A stretch of 64,000 bases of DNA. It comes from Halichondria panicea. Taxonomy: Eukaryota > Porifera > Demospongiae > Suberitida > Halichondriidae. Position 1 is the stretch's first letter. Every line of letters starts with the position of its first letter. Positions 11,226 through 22,717 of this stretch are shown one piece after another. The position numbers were made by a program, and so were the translations under genes. Below the pieces are notes generated by a model that did not search any database, was not told where the DNA came from, and was given only the letters and a program-made list of their open reading frames with translations. The stretch is taken from the NCBI RefSeq assembly GCF_963675165.1, contig NC_087379.1, positions 4,791,442-4,855,441 of the forward strand. Direction: 5' to 3'.

Positions 11226-12293
11226 TATGGGGTGTTATCTGTGTCAAAATGACTATGACAATGTACACACGCGTGCATTCATATGCACGTTACAATATGC
11301 ATGTCAATATGCATATGCACGTTACAATATGCATGTCGACATCCAATATGCACGTTACAACATGTATGTCAACATGCATATACACATTTACAGTATTATG
11401 CTGCATGGGATGTCAATAATTATGACCTCCGGCAGCATAATTATATACGCTTACACCCAATAATATGCATATATATGTCCATATAATAATGATTGGTATA
11501 TAAACTGGTTGGCACACACAACATTAATTGTGGATGACTCCTCCACAAGACTCCAATTTGAGCTGGAAAAGACGCCGCAATAATTAGTTTGTTAGTAGGT
11601 GTGACATCAATTATGCATGCGGGGTAAAAATATAAGCCTACTCCACATGTACCGCCACATGTACCGACACGTGGAGAGTGGGCTTCTAAATATAATCTGC
11701 CCTCGTGGGCTACTCTCCAAATCTGGAGGCGAGAAAGATAAGGAAGAAGAAGTACCGACAGTGTATCAGACTCTAGCTAGCTAGTTATAGCTGTGATATA
11801 AATGGCTGACAAGATTACTCGCGCCAACGAGATAATATAATTTATTGTGCTAGTCCTATTATATATAATGAGCACTTGTACTTTGACCCAATGACCACAT
11901 AATCTAGACTCCACCCTTTCTGCCTACAAAATTACAGTGTAATTACTCTCAATAACCGGATACATGCATATTGTGATGTGTACGTAATGTGTAAGTATAC
12001 ATGCACATGCCATAATTATTATTGACTTGATAATTGTGTAATGTGTAGATATATATATGTCAACGTACGTGTATATGCATGTTGTAATGTATATATATAT
12101 TATGTTGACATGCATGTTGCATGCATGCATATTGTAAGGTGCTATGCATGTTGCATGTATATTGTAATGTGCATATGCATTTTGACATGTATATTGTAAC
12201 GTGCATATGCATTTTGACATGTATATTGTATGTGCATATGAATGCACAGTGTGTGCATTGTCATAGTCATTTTGACACAGATAACACCCCATA
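11226..12293. mobile_element. 1.07-kb foldback element with 6-bp target duplication
   Basis: Begins TATGGGGTGTTATCTGTGTC and ends with the inverse. AACCAC flanks both sides (11220-11225, 12294-12299). Inside each arm are tandem copies of a unit around GCATATGCACGTTACAATAT in opposite orientations. Unit B has no insert at the equivalent place (about 49996). Short frames inside come from the repeat, not from genes. Confidence 0.75.
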
Positions 12294-13292
12294 AACCACC
12301 ACTATGCTGTCCATGATTTAATGCTGTTGGGTTGTGACATTTTGTATGATGTAAGTGCATTTTATCTTAAAATAATGAATTTTAAGGATTTGAAGTCAAT
12401 GAAGGCCTGACAGGAAGAATCCTTAAAATATGAACTAAGCGGAAAGATAACAACATTATGTCAGGATAATTCGACCAACTGAGCTCATATGCTGCACCTC
12501 TTGCAATAATTATCTGCAGCTGCTGAGAGGAGACAGATACTGGAGGCAATGAAGCATTGGGAAGACCACACCTGCATTAGATTCAAGCACCGCTCAAACC
12601 AGCCGCACTATGTCAACTTCTTCCCAGGAGCAGGGTAAGAGCTTTGTATGGTTCTCTATTGTGTAAGATTACCATTTATGTGTACTACAGTGGATTGCAG
12701 TGCACTTGCAACAGAAAATTGCCAAACAGCAAAACCACCAGATATGAATTTCATTACCAATAGTAATTCTAAGCTCAGCTTGCACAATTAGCAGAATCTC
12801 ATTGAACATCTGCTTATTCCTAAACATAATTATACAGGTATGAGCAAATTGAATCTACAAACTGGGCCCAGGGGATTAAATTCTTAAAAGGTGCTCAGTC
12901 ATACACCTCCATGCGATTATATAGATATTCTCAGGGCACTCCTATTAGTCTCACTCATAGATACCTACAGAATGGATACTTTATGATAGCACTCTTGAAA
13001 AGCTTAAGTAGACTAGAAATGCATGAAATACATTTCAAGAATGCTTGACTGACTATACAGTGTACAAATGTCATGCATGTAAATTACGTTCTTTGGGGGG
13101 GAGGGGGCATGCCTAGAGAGGTTCAATGAGTGTCTGCTGAAAATTGGTTATTTTCAGTTGGCTCTATGCTTTCTACCTGTAATAAAGTAGTACAGTACTC
13201 TTGGAAAAGTTCAAGTAAGCTCCAGAAAACTGATAATTGGGGCGAGCGAAGCGAGTCCCTACCTAGTCTTCAACGTTGCAATTTTGTCTGTA

Positions 13293-13319
13293 TGTATGTA
13301 TGTATGTATGTATGTATCC
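13293..13319. repeat. (TATG)n microsatellite
   Basis: Six or more TATG units between the terminal block and the CATGGACCGGCAC motif. Confidence 0.9.
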
Positions 13320-13401
13320 ATACGTCATGGACCGGCACAATGATTTGCTTTTGGGACTCATGATCCTTACCGACTTCCACGTCGATGTTAATAAAAATTA
13401 A

Positions 13402-14079
13402 TATTGCATCCATCTTGATGAAGTGTCGAACAAGGAACTGTATGATCGTGTCACAGTGAATGCCAAAGTATTGATGGTTTCACCTAAGGCCCAGATATCA
13501 GATGGGCTCTGGAAACAAGATGTTCATATCGCAGATTCCACGACATCAACTAAGCTAATTCTTTTTGAGAACAAGATTGATTCGCTTGTAAAAGGTGAAA
13601 CATACAAATTTGAAAACATTCTTGTCAATGAGTTCCAGCACGAAAAATATCTTCAAGTACCTCGCAACGGGTCAACAGGGACAAAAATTGAGGAACTGCC
13701 AAATGTTGTGGCCCATGATGATGTCCCAGACACTTTCCCAACTGTACCATCAGCTGAAATTGTAGGTGTTTTATCACTCGACTCGTATATCTCATGTCTC
13801 AACTGCAAAAGTAAGATCACCATCTCAACTGACACTACAGGCAAATGCAACAAATGCTCATTGATTCAAAGTCTTCGTCACTCCACAAAGCAATTGAGAG
13901 CTAAAGTTATCATAAGCACACCAGGTGGAAACTATCTTACATTGGACGTATTTGGCCAAAATGTAGCAGCAATTGCTGAAATAGATGAAGCCGAAGTCAC
14001 TGCTGACAACCTAATCTCTGCACAGCCCTTCTCATGTTCTTATAATGGTACTGTCATGAACTCAGTTACGCGACCTTGA
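13402..14079 (+). CDS. OB-fold / zinc-ribbon protein fragment, RPA1-like (predicted)
   Basis: An open frame of about 225 codons with no in-frame ATG at its start. The first stop upstream is at 13399-13401, so it is either a 3' exon (possible acceptor AG just before 13423) or a 5'-broken gene. Residues from SNKELYDRVTVNAKVLMVSP onward look like a beta-barrel ssDNA-binding fold. Then comes a C-x2-C...C-x2-C zinc ribbon (SCLNCKSK ... GKCNKCS) followed by a second beta-rich part. This order resembles the C-terminal DNA-binding region of replication protein A large subunit and the RPA-like proteins carried by some transposons. It is one uninterrupted frame among decayed elements. No helicase, Rep or transposase is present beside it. 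Absent from unit B. Confidence 0.5.
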   Translation, partial: YCIHLDEVSNKELYDRVTVNAKVLMVSPKAQISDGLWKQDVHIADSTTSTKLILFENKIDSLVKGETYKFENILVNEFQHEKYLQVPRNGSTGTKIEELPNVVAHDDVPDTFPTVPSAEIVGVLSLDSYISCLNCKSKITISTDTTGKCNKCSLIQSLRHSTKQLRAKVIISTPGGNYLTLDVFGQNVAAIAEIDEAEVTADNLISAQPFSCSYNGTVMNSVTRP

Positions 14080-14323
14080 TAACTACCAGTGCGAATGTAA
14101 AATGCTTCTACTACGTATACTAAATTAATAACCTTGAATTTAAATACAACATATTTCTTTTAATTCGTAAAACAAGCATGTTTTCTTACGCTCGCCCCAC
14201 AATGTTCAACATTCTCCTAGTAATAATTTATCTGATTGTGGTTTTGCTGTTGGCAATTCTCTGTTGCTAGTGCAGCAATCCACTGTAGTATGTAAGTATT
14301 GTCATTGACAAACCAACAAATTA

Positions 14324-14933
14324 AGGTTATGGTCAACCGTTTGCTCATTAATTATTCATGAGCTAGATCTAGTGATCTTTTCCAGCTAGAATGAGCTGGA
14401 AGCCCAGCTGAAACGCAGTAGTCATTTCATGGCTCGAATAGACATTTTTACTATAAAGCTTAGGTACAGTCTACTGTAGCTTCACTATATGCAGGGCGGG
14501 TAGAAGAGGTATTTCGAAAAAAGGCTACTGAAAGCTCATAAGAGGCTGTTTCCTTGGCTCTGGCCGCCATTTTAAGTGGAGTTAGTCTACATATTATTAT
14601 TTTGTGAGAGTTTGTTGGCCTGGAAAGAAAAAAACGCTTCTACACGCCCTCCAGAATGATAAGAAGCATCATATAAGACCAAGAACACAGAGCTAGAAGT
14701 GTTTTTGGAAGTTTAAAATGACTACTAGTTTTGTGTTGTTTCTAGTAACTTGATGATCGCTCAGAGCTTCCACTGGAAAATGTTTTGAAGACTGATTACT
14801 TGTCATACAGGATGATACACCGATATATTTATCATGTGTGTGCTTCAAATTTTTATCATGGCATTTATAGTTTCACAAAAATCATTATAAGAAAGTCATG
14901 AATTATTCATGAGCAAACTGTTTACCGCAACCT
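14324..14933. mobile_element. 610-bp PIF/Harbinger-like MITE, TTA target duplication
   Basis: The ends AGGTTATGGTCAACCGTTTG and, inverted, AGGTTGCGGTAAACAGTTTG are flanked by TTA on both sides (14321-14323, 14934-14936). The unit B empty site reads CAAATTAACAAG (near 50435), so the insertion is resolved to the base. A 3-bp TTA target fits PIF/Harbinger. No coding region seen. Confidence 0.8.
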
Positions 14934-15837
14934 TTAACAAGTCTTGGCTGTGTGTATTGTTCAGTACCATATAATTGTGAGATTGTTTTACCCTCAGCTG
15001 GTGTGTCTATGAACCACTCTTAGTAGCAAACAGAAGATGTAATAGTGCACAAAGAGAACAATAAAGGGCCTTCCTGGTGATATAGCTTGGCAACCCTACT
15101 AATTGCACAAGTTGTGTGGGCACTTCCATGTCAGGGGGTACTTTTAAGACTGGGGGGTTGCTGTTTGTCCAAATTCTAGTGGGCCATTTCCAGCCAACTT
15201 CCTGCCTTGTTGGGTTTCCATAATATAGCCAATAAACTTCTTGCGAAGGGAAATACAGCGATCACATTACCTTTCCTCTCACCCAGGATGCTTCCCATGC
15301 ATCCGGGCTCTGTGTTTAAAGGTTTCCTTAATATACCTATCCATTTTTGTGGTGAATATACCAGTGGATGATCGAGTTCTTGTTTCCTTTATCCTGCCAG
15401 TACAATGAACTCACTGGTATTAATTGTCATGTTCTCAGTTGCTGTTCCTATGTTGGGAGAATTGACTATGGCCGTCAACCACAGGGAGTTTCGATTGGTC
15501 GTTTCTGTTTCAACTTTCACCCAATTGTGCACGAGATCAGCCATGTTGTTGGTTTCTGGCACGAGCAGAGCCGACCGGACCGTGACGAATACATCGATAT
15601 CATCGAAGGGAACATAGTCCCTGGTTATGAGACAAATTTCCAAAAGATTCTGTCATGGCGGATTTCCTCAAGGAGTCGGTTACGACTACAACAGTATCAT
15701 GCACTACGATTCCAACTTTTTCTCTAGAAATCCCTCTGTAGACACCCTCAGGGCAAAGGACCCGTCCATCCCAGTGGGAAAGCTCGAGTACTGAGCAAGT
15801 TGGATATCGAACAAACAAATCAATTGTATACGTGTGG

Positions 15838-18800
15838 TGAGTTCTGTAGTGGGCCAGACGTTGGGTCTGGGTGTTTTAATGGTGGTTTAGTTTGTGCTGC
15901 TCAATTTTCAAAACTGTCACTGTCACTTGATATCCCTACTCTGCACTAACTACTGCCCATATGTATGTGTCTGTAATAGCAAATCCAGACCTTTCATTGA
16001 GCTGGTTTCCACCACTTGAAATATGTCTTAATTTAATTGGTGCGTACGTACTGCACGTAATAATATTATGCTATTGTGTGTACGATACCCCATACAGTAC
16101 GAAAAACATGCCCCCGCCCAGTGTGATCCTTCTTCCTCTGCCCACACCCCCTCCATTCCCCACCGTGCCCTACTCCTGTGTCGAGCATTTGACGGCTCTG
16201 AAAGGATCATTCCAGTCTCCTGGCTACCCACTCTATGAGCACAATACGGACTGTGTCTGGATGATCAAGGTTGTCGATGGTTACACAATTCAGCTGATAT
16301 TTGATCCAATTGAATTGGAAAACACGTACGTTGCACATGTTACAGTGTAAGCACTTGTTTTGGCAATTTGGAGCCGGTAGGATCATTGCCAAATAGCATA
16401 AGAGGAATCTGCTGTCCCACTAGAGAGAGAATTTCATATTTACATTATAATGTACATGTACGTAGCAGTTTCCTACGTATGTCATGTACTTATAAAATTA
16501 TGTGCTAGACAAAAGAACGTGTAGTAGTGCATAGCATCTTCTTCCTATAATATTATAGTAATTATCTAATATGCAGTGGCATGCACTTATGAGGTTGTAG
16601 CTAGTGGGAGGAAATTTCTCTAATATGACCTTCAACTCTTTAATTTGTGATATCCTTACCAAGTATCAGTAATTTTCCACTGGCTTCAAGTCTCCTTTGA
16701 AATATAATTACACCACCTGCGTACACAAATTGTTTGTGTGTGTTTATTCAACCTCCCACTTTCCTTTCTGACAATTTGGTGAACCTTACCGCGTCCTTAG
16801 CCATTGCATGGCTTCACGAGTGCATGCACTGCTTATGGTAGATCGACATGTGAGGACATAGTTATTGCATGCTTTCCAATTATTAGCTGGGGATTTGTTT
16901 GGATGTTTTTGAATTCATTACTGCACTAAATATAGTGTAGATACATGTGTACTAGCTGTCATGACATGCGTGTCATTAAATTGGTTTGTGAGTTGGTTTA
17001 ATGCATGCCTGTAATCCTATATGGACAATATTACCAACTCATTGACACCTTTATATATATATTGGAATTACGTAGCAGCTCACAATTTGTTCTGTATAAT
17101 TATCTATACTCCTAATCTGATGACTTGAGCGCTGTAACCCTAACAATCTGTATGACATCACACATCTTGCTTGCTTATCCTATAAACTAACCCTCTCATC
17201 CAGGCACCAGTGCGTCAAGGATTACATCAAAGTGTTTGATAATCTCCATGGAAGCGGGGACGGCCAAGTGATTTGTGCCTATTACAATGTCTACAATTAC
17301 AGACTACAAACAAACACAGCACGGATACATTATCACAGTGACCATGACAACGATCAATCACGCACACTCACACCACTCGTTGGATTCAGGGCCTCTTATA
17401 AAGTCGTAGGTAAGTCAGCAATATGACTTCGTCTACAAGTTAAATGTGCATGTTGTATGTGTACGAGATTGGTTTCGTGGATGCTCTACGTGTTTGTTTC
17501 TTGGTTAACTCCAGTCCTCCATTTTAATCTACATGACTTGTACCTTCGATAATTAAGCGCACACATAGTGTAGTAATTAGTGTTATGTGTTATAGGTATA
17601 CTCCTCAGTCTGTCACACACCCCTTTGCTTGCGCTGAATCCCAGTAGGGAGTTGTTTACAGTTAATACATGTGGTTAATTTGTAATGATGACTGGTGTGT
17701 ATTATGTACACTGTACGTGATCAATCAGCCAGTCCATTGGGACATCCCACTAGGACCTCCCCATGGTAATGTATGCACACTCTGTTGCTAGGCCACGCAC
17801 CCATTCAATTGAGTAGACTTTGAGTACATGTTGGCCACTAAAAGCCAATAAAAAGTGGGTTAAAAGCGAAGCACCCACTTACGGTGCTTCCTAGCTTGTG
17901 GTAAGGAAAACCTTTCTATATATGGTCTGTCTTGTTTTTTATTGTGGACAAACCCATTTGCACTCCCTCACAGTCTGCTCACAGTAATTAGTACCTTTTC
18001 ATATAACGTAAACACAGCACTGATTCCCAGAAGTACATGTATATAGTCATATATGGAAATAGAGCTGTAGGTTTTTCCCATTAATTTTCTCTGGTTCTTT
18101 CACATAGAAATGCCCAGCCGCTGCATGTGTCCTACATCCCAGCTAGTAACCATTAGCACACTAGAGCCACGTACAGCCATAGCAATGATTGTCTAAGAAC
18201 GCTCATTGAAGTATAATATTATACAGTCTGTGTTTTGCTCTGTGCTGCATCCCTCTCACATCAAATAGTCATAGCAATTGTCACTACAAAATTGTGTGGA
18301 ACTGCATTATTCGAGACCCATTTGCAATGTTTCACAATTATGCTGAACTAGTTAACCGTCAGAACAAAAACCGAAGCATGTAAATGTGGTGTGTTTATAG
18401 CTATTTTCTTTATGTGAACTTAAAAGTGCTCTGTCAGGTTCCCAATTTGCAATGCTATGAAAGCATGATCAAAACTCTGAGTACGTATAGGCGGAGAGAA
18501 ACCTAATCTCTTGCATAGATAAAAGTATTACTGCACAAGCAAACTATGACAGCCACAGCTATAAGAGAGACTCAAAGTAGTCATATATGGTTCTGTACAA
18601 AAGGTGAATACGTTTTGGCTTCAGTTTATTTGTGAAAGTGTTTGAAAACTTTCCTTTGATGATATTCGATGTTCAATATTTCAACTTTAATGGTATCTGT
18701 TGCATGCTGTATTTTCAAAGGTGAATATGCTGTAATCAATGATGTAGTCTGAGATATGTCAGGATATGACTTAATACCATTTTGTGTTTGCACAACGAAG

Positions 18801-19288
18801 TGTTCTTATGATCTTATGAAATTACATACCATGTTTCAAATATGATTATTGGTGTGGGCACGTCATATAGTCGAAGAGTTGCTGGGCACTTGCAGTTGCT
18901 ATGAGATACCATATTAGTATCTTTAGTGATTTTAACGACCAGCCAAAAAGTCATATTACCTTGGCTCATTTTCCTTGCACCAGGCAGAAGATCATTCAAC
19001 AGTTCCTTAGTTTCGTGGAAGTGAATACAGTTGTCATGTTTGGCTAATCTTATCATGTATATATTGTCACACCCACCTAAGAGTAACACGATAAGTACAT
19101 GCTATAATTTGTTATCCTAACCAATAGTAACTTTATACATTAGTCAAATTTGTGTTTCTAATTTATACTACCAACGGGTACGGGTTTCCCTGGAAGCTAA
19201 CATGAACACCTTGAATGCACTAATACTGAACTCTCCATGCATTTGATACGTGTCATCGTTACATTCACACTTGCATGCACTCTCTCAG
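15838..19288. other. Gene 2 introns around the CUB exons
   Basis: Apart from the CUB exons and the EGF exon start at 19289, this is AT-rich intron. Unit B keeps 16570-17270, 17890-18230 and 18790-19288 but has lost the blocks between. No RNA gene or extra exon is called. Confidence 0.55.
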
Positions 19289-19909
19289 ATATCGACGAGT
19301 GTGTGTATACACACTGCTCTCACAGCTGTCGCAATCTTCCCGGCTCCTACGAGTGTCGATGCCCTCGGGGCTTCTTCTTATCTGCAGATGGACATAACTG
19401 TTTTGGTGAGCTAGCCGATTCTGTTTTGAGAGCCCTTCTTAATGGCCACCCATATCTATAACTATATGAATTTATAGACTTGTACTGGTTGTTTAGCAGC
19501 ATTGCTAAACTTGATGCATTTGAACTCAAAAGGTGCTTACGTAACTACTAAGTATTCTACCATGCACAACTAGACCCATATAATTATAAAGAACTAGAAT
19601 AGAGACCATCCATTTCTAGGAACCATGACTCATTAATTCTTGCTTACATATTGCCTGCATGCATGAATGCCATTGTGTTCCACTGAGGTAACTGGCATTG
19701 CCGTTACAAAGAATGTTGTGTCCCTTCCATACGTGAGGTGTGTGCATGGGATGTGGTAGCCAGTAGGCTCTGTAATAATAAGTGGGTTATTAGCATCATT
19801 ACAGAGATATTTTCCAAAAAGGAATATCATGTAACAAAACAGTAACTATAATAATTATGCATGTATACATAATTATTGTCGTGTATATACTATATTTATG
19901 ATTAATTGT

Positions 19910-20081
19910 TGTAGGGTTTGATAATAACACCTTGAGTCTTTTATATTAAGAGCAAACAGTGATAGCATAGAATATAGCAACTCGATAGCAACACAACTTT
20001 CTAGATAAGAGCACTAGTTTATCACATGATCTCTAATGATGTCATGCATAGTTCAATAGTCCAGGAGTCCGTGTCCTTACA
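19910..20081 (-). repeat. 3' LTR, copy A
   Basis: 172 bp, plus-strand TGTAGGGTTTGATAATAACA to GTGTCCTTACA. Matches 24317-24487 except for one extra G near the start and one A/G difference (AGATAAGAGC against AGATAGGAGC). Confidence 0.93.
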
Positions 20082-20090
20082 CCTCCCCTG
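20082..20090 (-). other. Polypurine tract, copy A
   Basis: Minus-strand CAGGGGAGG directly before the 3' LTR; the expected plus-strand DNA primer site. Confidence 0.75.
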
Positions 20091-22717
20091 CAAGCTCCTC
20101 AGTGAGTGTACTGACGGAGGAGCTTGACAACCATACAGGGTCAGAGTGAAGGTAGGAGGGGGCCTGCTTCAATCGTGTGGAGCGACGAGCTTGTATCGGG
20201 CGAGGGGCTTGCAGCGATGGGGAAGGAGCTTGCAGCAGTGGGGAAGGAGTTGGTGGAGGGTCAGAAGTTCCTCCAAACACTGAGGCTAGGATTCTCTTGC
20301 GTAGAAATCGTCTGTTCCGTACGAGAACCCGACCACTTTGTGTCTTCACGAAGTACCGCCTGTGGTGTCCTAGGGCAACAACTGTGCCTCCACACCCACA
20401 CACACACACAGCTGATGTACTAGTGTGGCTCACCTGGCCTTATAGATGTCCCACATCTTGGTAGCTGGGTTTTGTATCGCCACTCGGTTTCCGATCGGAA
20501 TTTCTGTCAGTTCCTTGGCGTGCTGATTATAATATAGCTGGTCTTGCGGCCCAACGTCGGTGTGCTCGGGATCGCTTGATTGTTGCCATTCTGGTGCGAA
20601 TGATTTTCGGTGAGCTGGGAGGTGGTCTTGTACTGGTTGACCTAGTAGTTTCTGGGCCGGGGAGAGTCCATCCTTTCGTGAAGGGGTGTTCCTGTACTGC
20701 AAAAGTGATCGAGATAGCACGTTGATGGAGCGTCCTGCCCATGCAGCAGAGATTAGCTTTTTCATCGACTTAACGGTTGCTTCTGCTTTGCCATTGCTTT
20801 GGGGGTAGCGAGGGGATGATGTCTTGTGTGACATCCCCCAATCCTTGAGGAATGCTGCTAGTTTGGATGATGTGAATTGCGGTCCTTCATCGGACCATAT
20901 GACGTCCGGTATGGCTGTTCGACAGAATTGGTTTCTGAGAGCGCCAATGAGCTTTTGTGTAGTGGTGTCTTTCTTCATCTCGATGACGTCAGGCCAGTCT
21001 GTTTTACAATCTACCATGATGAGGAACTGGTCGCCCCCATATGATGCAAAGTCCACTGCCAGTTGCTGAAACGGTCTGTCTGGGGTTGGTTTCGCGATTA
21101 GGGGTTCTTTGGCATGGGGTGGTAAGCGATCTTGGCAGTGACGGCATCCATCGACAAAGTGTTTGATGTCCTGGTCAATGTTGGGCCAATAGATCGTCAG
21201 ACGGGCCCGTGCCTGTGAGCGTGCTATACCCTGGTGGGCTTCATGTAGACGGCTGAGCATCGTTGTACAAAGGCTGATCGGTACGAAGAGACGGCATCCA
21301 TAGACTATAAGGTCATCGTCAATGCTGAGGTGGTGTTTAATTGCCCAAAATTTTTCCATTGATTTTGGCAGGAGGTTTCTTTTGTTCGGGAAACCTGTTT
21401 GAATGATGTTTTTGAGGCCTTGATACTCTGGGTCGTCGTTTGCGTGTCTTCGCAGCTCCTGAAGGTGTAAATTTTCTGACTCCCAAGGGTCTTCGTTAGA
21501 TGCTCTAATCTGTGATAGAGATGGGGCTTCTTCAAAGTGGAGGTCATGCTCTGCGAGGTCGTCTCCTGTGTCTGGCTTGTGACATGGGTGGCGGGACAGG
21601 GCATCTGCTGCAAAATTTTGGGCACCTTTCAACCAACGAGTTGTGAAATTGTAGGCCATTAGGCGAGTTCGAAGATGTTGTAGACGAGGGTTTTCGATTT
21701 CGTCTAGGCGATGGCTGTTGAGGATGGGGACCAATGGGTTGTGGTCTGTAATGACTGTGAAGTGGTCACGTCCAGAGAGGAAAACATGGCATTTTTTGGT
21801 TGCCCAAGCGATTGCGAGGCATTCGAGTTCGATGACAGCGTACCTACTTTCGGTGTTGGTGAGGAAGCGAGATCCTGCCTGTACTGTTTTCCATTCCCCG
21901 TCAGAGCCATCTTGTTTCTGCATGAGTACAAAGCCGATCCCAAGAGTGCTCGCATCTGTGTACAGGTGTGTTTCTTTCTTTTGATCAAAGTAGGCAAGGG
22001 TGGGTGCTGTTACTAACATCTCCTTGGCATGTTGAAATGCTTGGTCGTGATCGGGTGTCCACAGGAAATCGTTGCGAGCGCTCAGTAGAGGACGGAGTGG
22101 TGCTAGTACTTCCGCTATGTTGCTCGTGCTGGCTGCCAACTGGTTCACGAGACCAAAGAAGGACCGTAGGTCTGTTCGACTGCTTGGTGTCGGGAAACGA
22201 GAAATAGCATTGGTAATGTCGTCGCTGATGGTGTATCCGTCAGGTGTTAGGATGAACCCTGCAGACAATGCTGTCGTTTGGCAGAACTTGAATTTTTCTC
22301 GATTGAGGGAGATGCCTTTTTCTTGGCAGCGACGAAGTAACTCCCGTACATGAACGATGTGTTCTTGCTGATTACTGTCGAAGATGATAACGTCGTCAAC
22401 AATTTTGCGGAAGTTTTGCATGCCTGCTAGTGCTTCATCCATGCGTCGGTTATAGTGTTCACTGATGGACAAAATCCCATAGGGGGCTGCAGGTACTTAA
22501 AGCGCCCGAATGGTGTGATGAAGATAGTGAGGTTTTGGCTCTCCTCATCAAGTGGGCACTGATGATATCCCTTGAGTGCATCTAAGACGGTAAAGAGCTT
22601 AGCCTGGGTCTGTGTTATGTCAGCGACAGCTTCTGCTGGTGTTGTGGAGGGATACCGCTCTCGTTTCGATAGGTCTACGCACATGCGTATTTTGTCGGAG
22701 TTCTTCTTTGGTGCCAC
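20082..22717 (-). pseudogene. RT, RNase H and integrase of copy A (frame-broken pol)
   Basis: The reverse transcriptase begins in the frame starting at 22717 (TVLDALKGYHQ, first catalytic Asp). A 1-nt loss near 22487 moves the frame; the frame from 22472 to 20430 is then open for 680 codons. This carries IVDDVIIF (the YVDD-type box), RNase H (LYTDASTLGIGF, TDHNPLV), an HHCC zinc region (HEAHQG ... CRHC) and integrase D,D-35-E residues (AVDFASYGGDQF, WSDEGPQF, PQSNGKAEA). A GPY/F-like tail (GTVVALGHHRRYFVKTQSGR) lies in another frame at 20077-20433, separated by a CA/GT microsatellite. That break, and one just before RT at about 22730, are also in copy B. Confidence 0.88.

Larger units (their letters stand above)
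13239..14198 (+). mobile_element. Nested GGGGCGAGCG-ended element
   Basis: Starts GGGGCGAGCGAAGCGAGTCC and ends TTACGCTCGCCCC. The first 130 bases match the inverted right end of the element at 1011-1821, including the conserved CATGGACCGGCAC that follows a microsatellite. It encodes the OB-fold/zinc-ribbon fragment at 13402-14079. Both known copies look like deletion derivatives of a larger unseen element. Confidence 0.6.
12685..14288. mobile_element. 1.6-kb TIR element (TA target) carrying the OB-fold ORF
   Basis: The left end CTACAGTGGATTGCAGTGCA and the right end, inverted, CTACAGTGGATTGCTGCACT continue as about 60 bp of imperfect inverted repeat (AACAGA, ATTGCCAA, CAGCAAAACCAC). TA is next to both ends. 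Unit B lacks the whole insert (near 50400). The TA target fits the Tc1/mariner/pogo superfamily, but no DDE transposase is present. It contains the GGGGCGAGCG-ended block 13239-14198, which in turn carries the OB-fold ORF. Confidence 0.65.

Noticed and set aside
11227-12360. Frames rich in Tyr, Met and His
   Set aside because: Produced by the tandem units of the foldback element in two frames.
18814-19089. 91-codon minus-strand frame kept in both units (also 51858-52133)
   Set aside because: The two A/B base differences seen both change amino acids and no family was recognised. It has plausible splice signals near 19076 and 18960, so a weak exon cannot be excluded, but support is insufficient.
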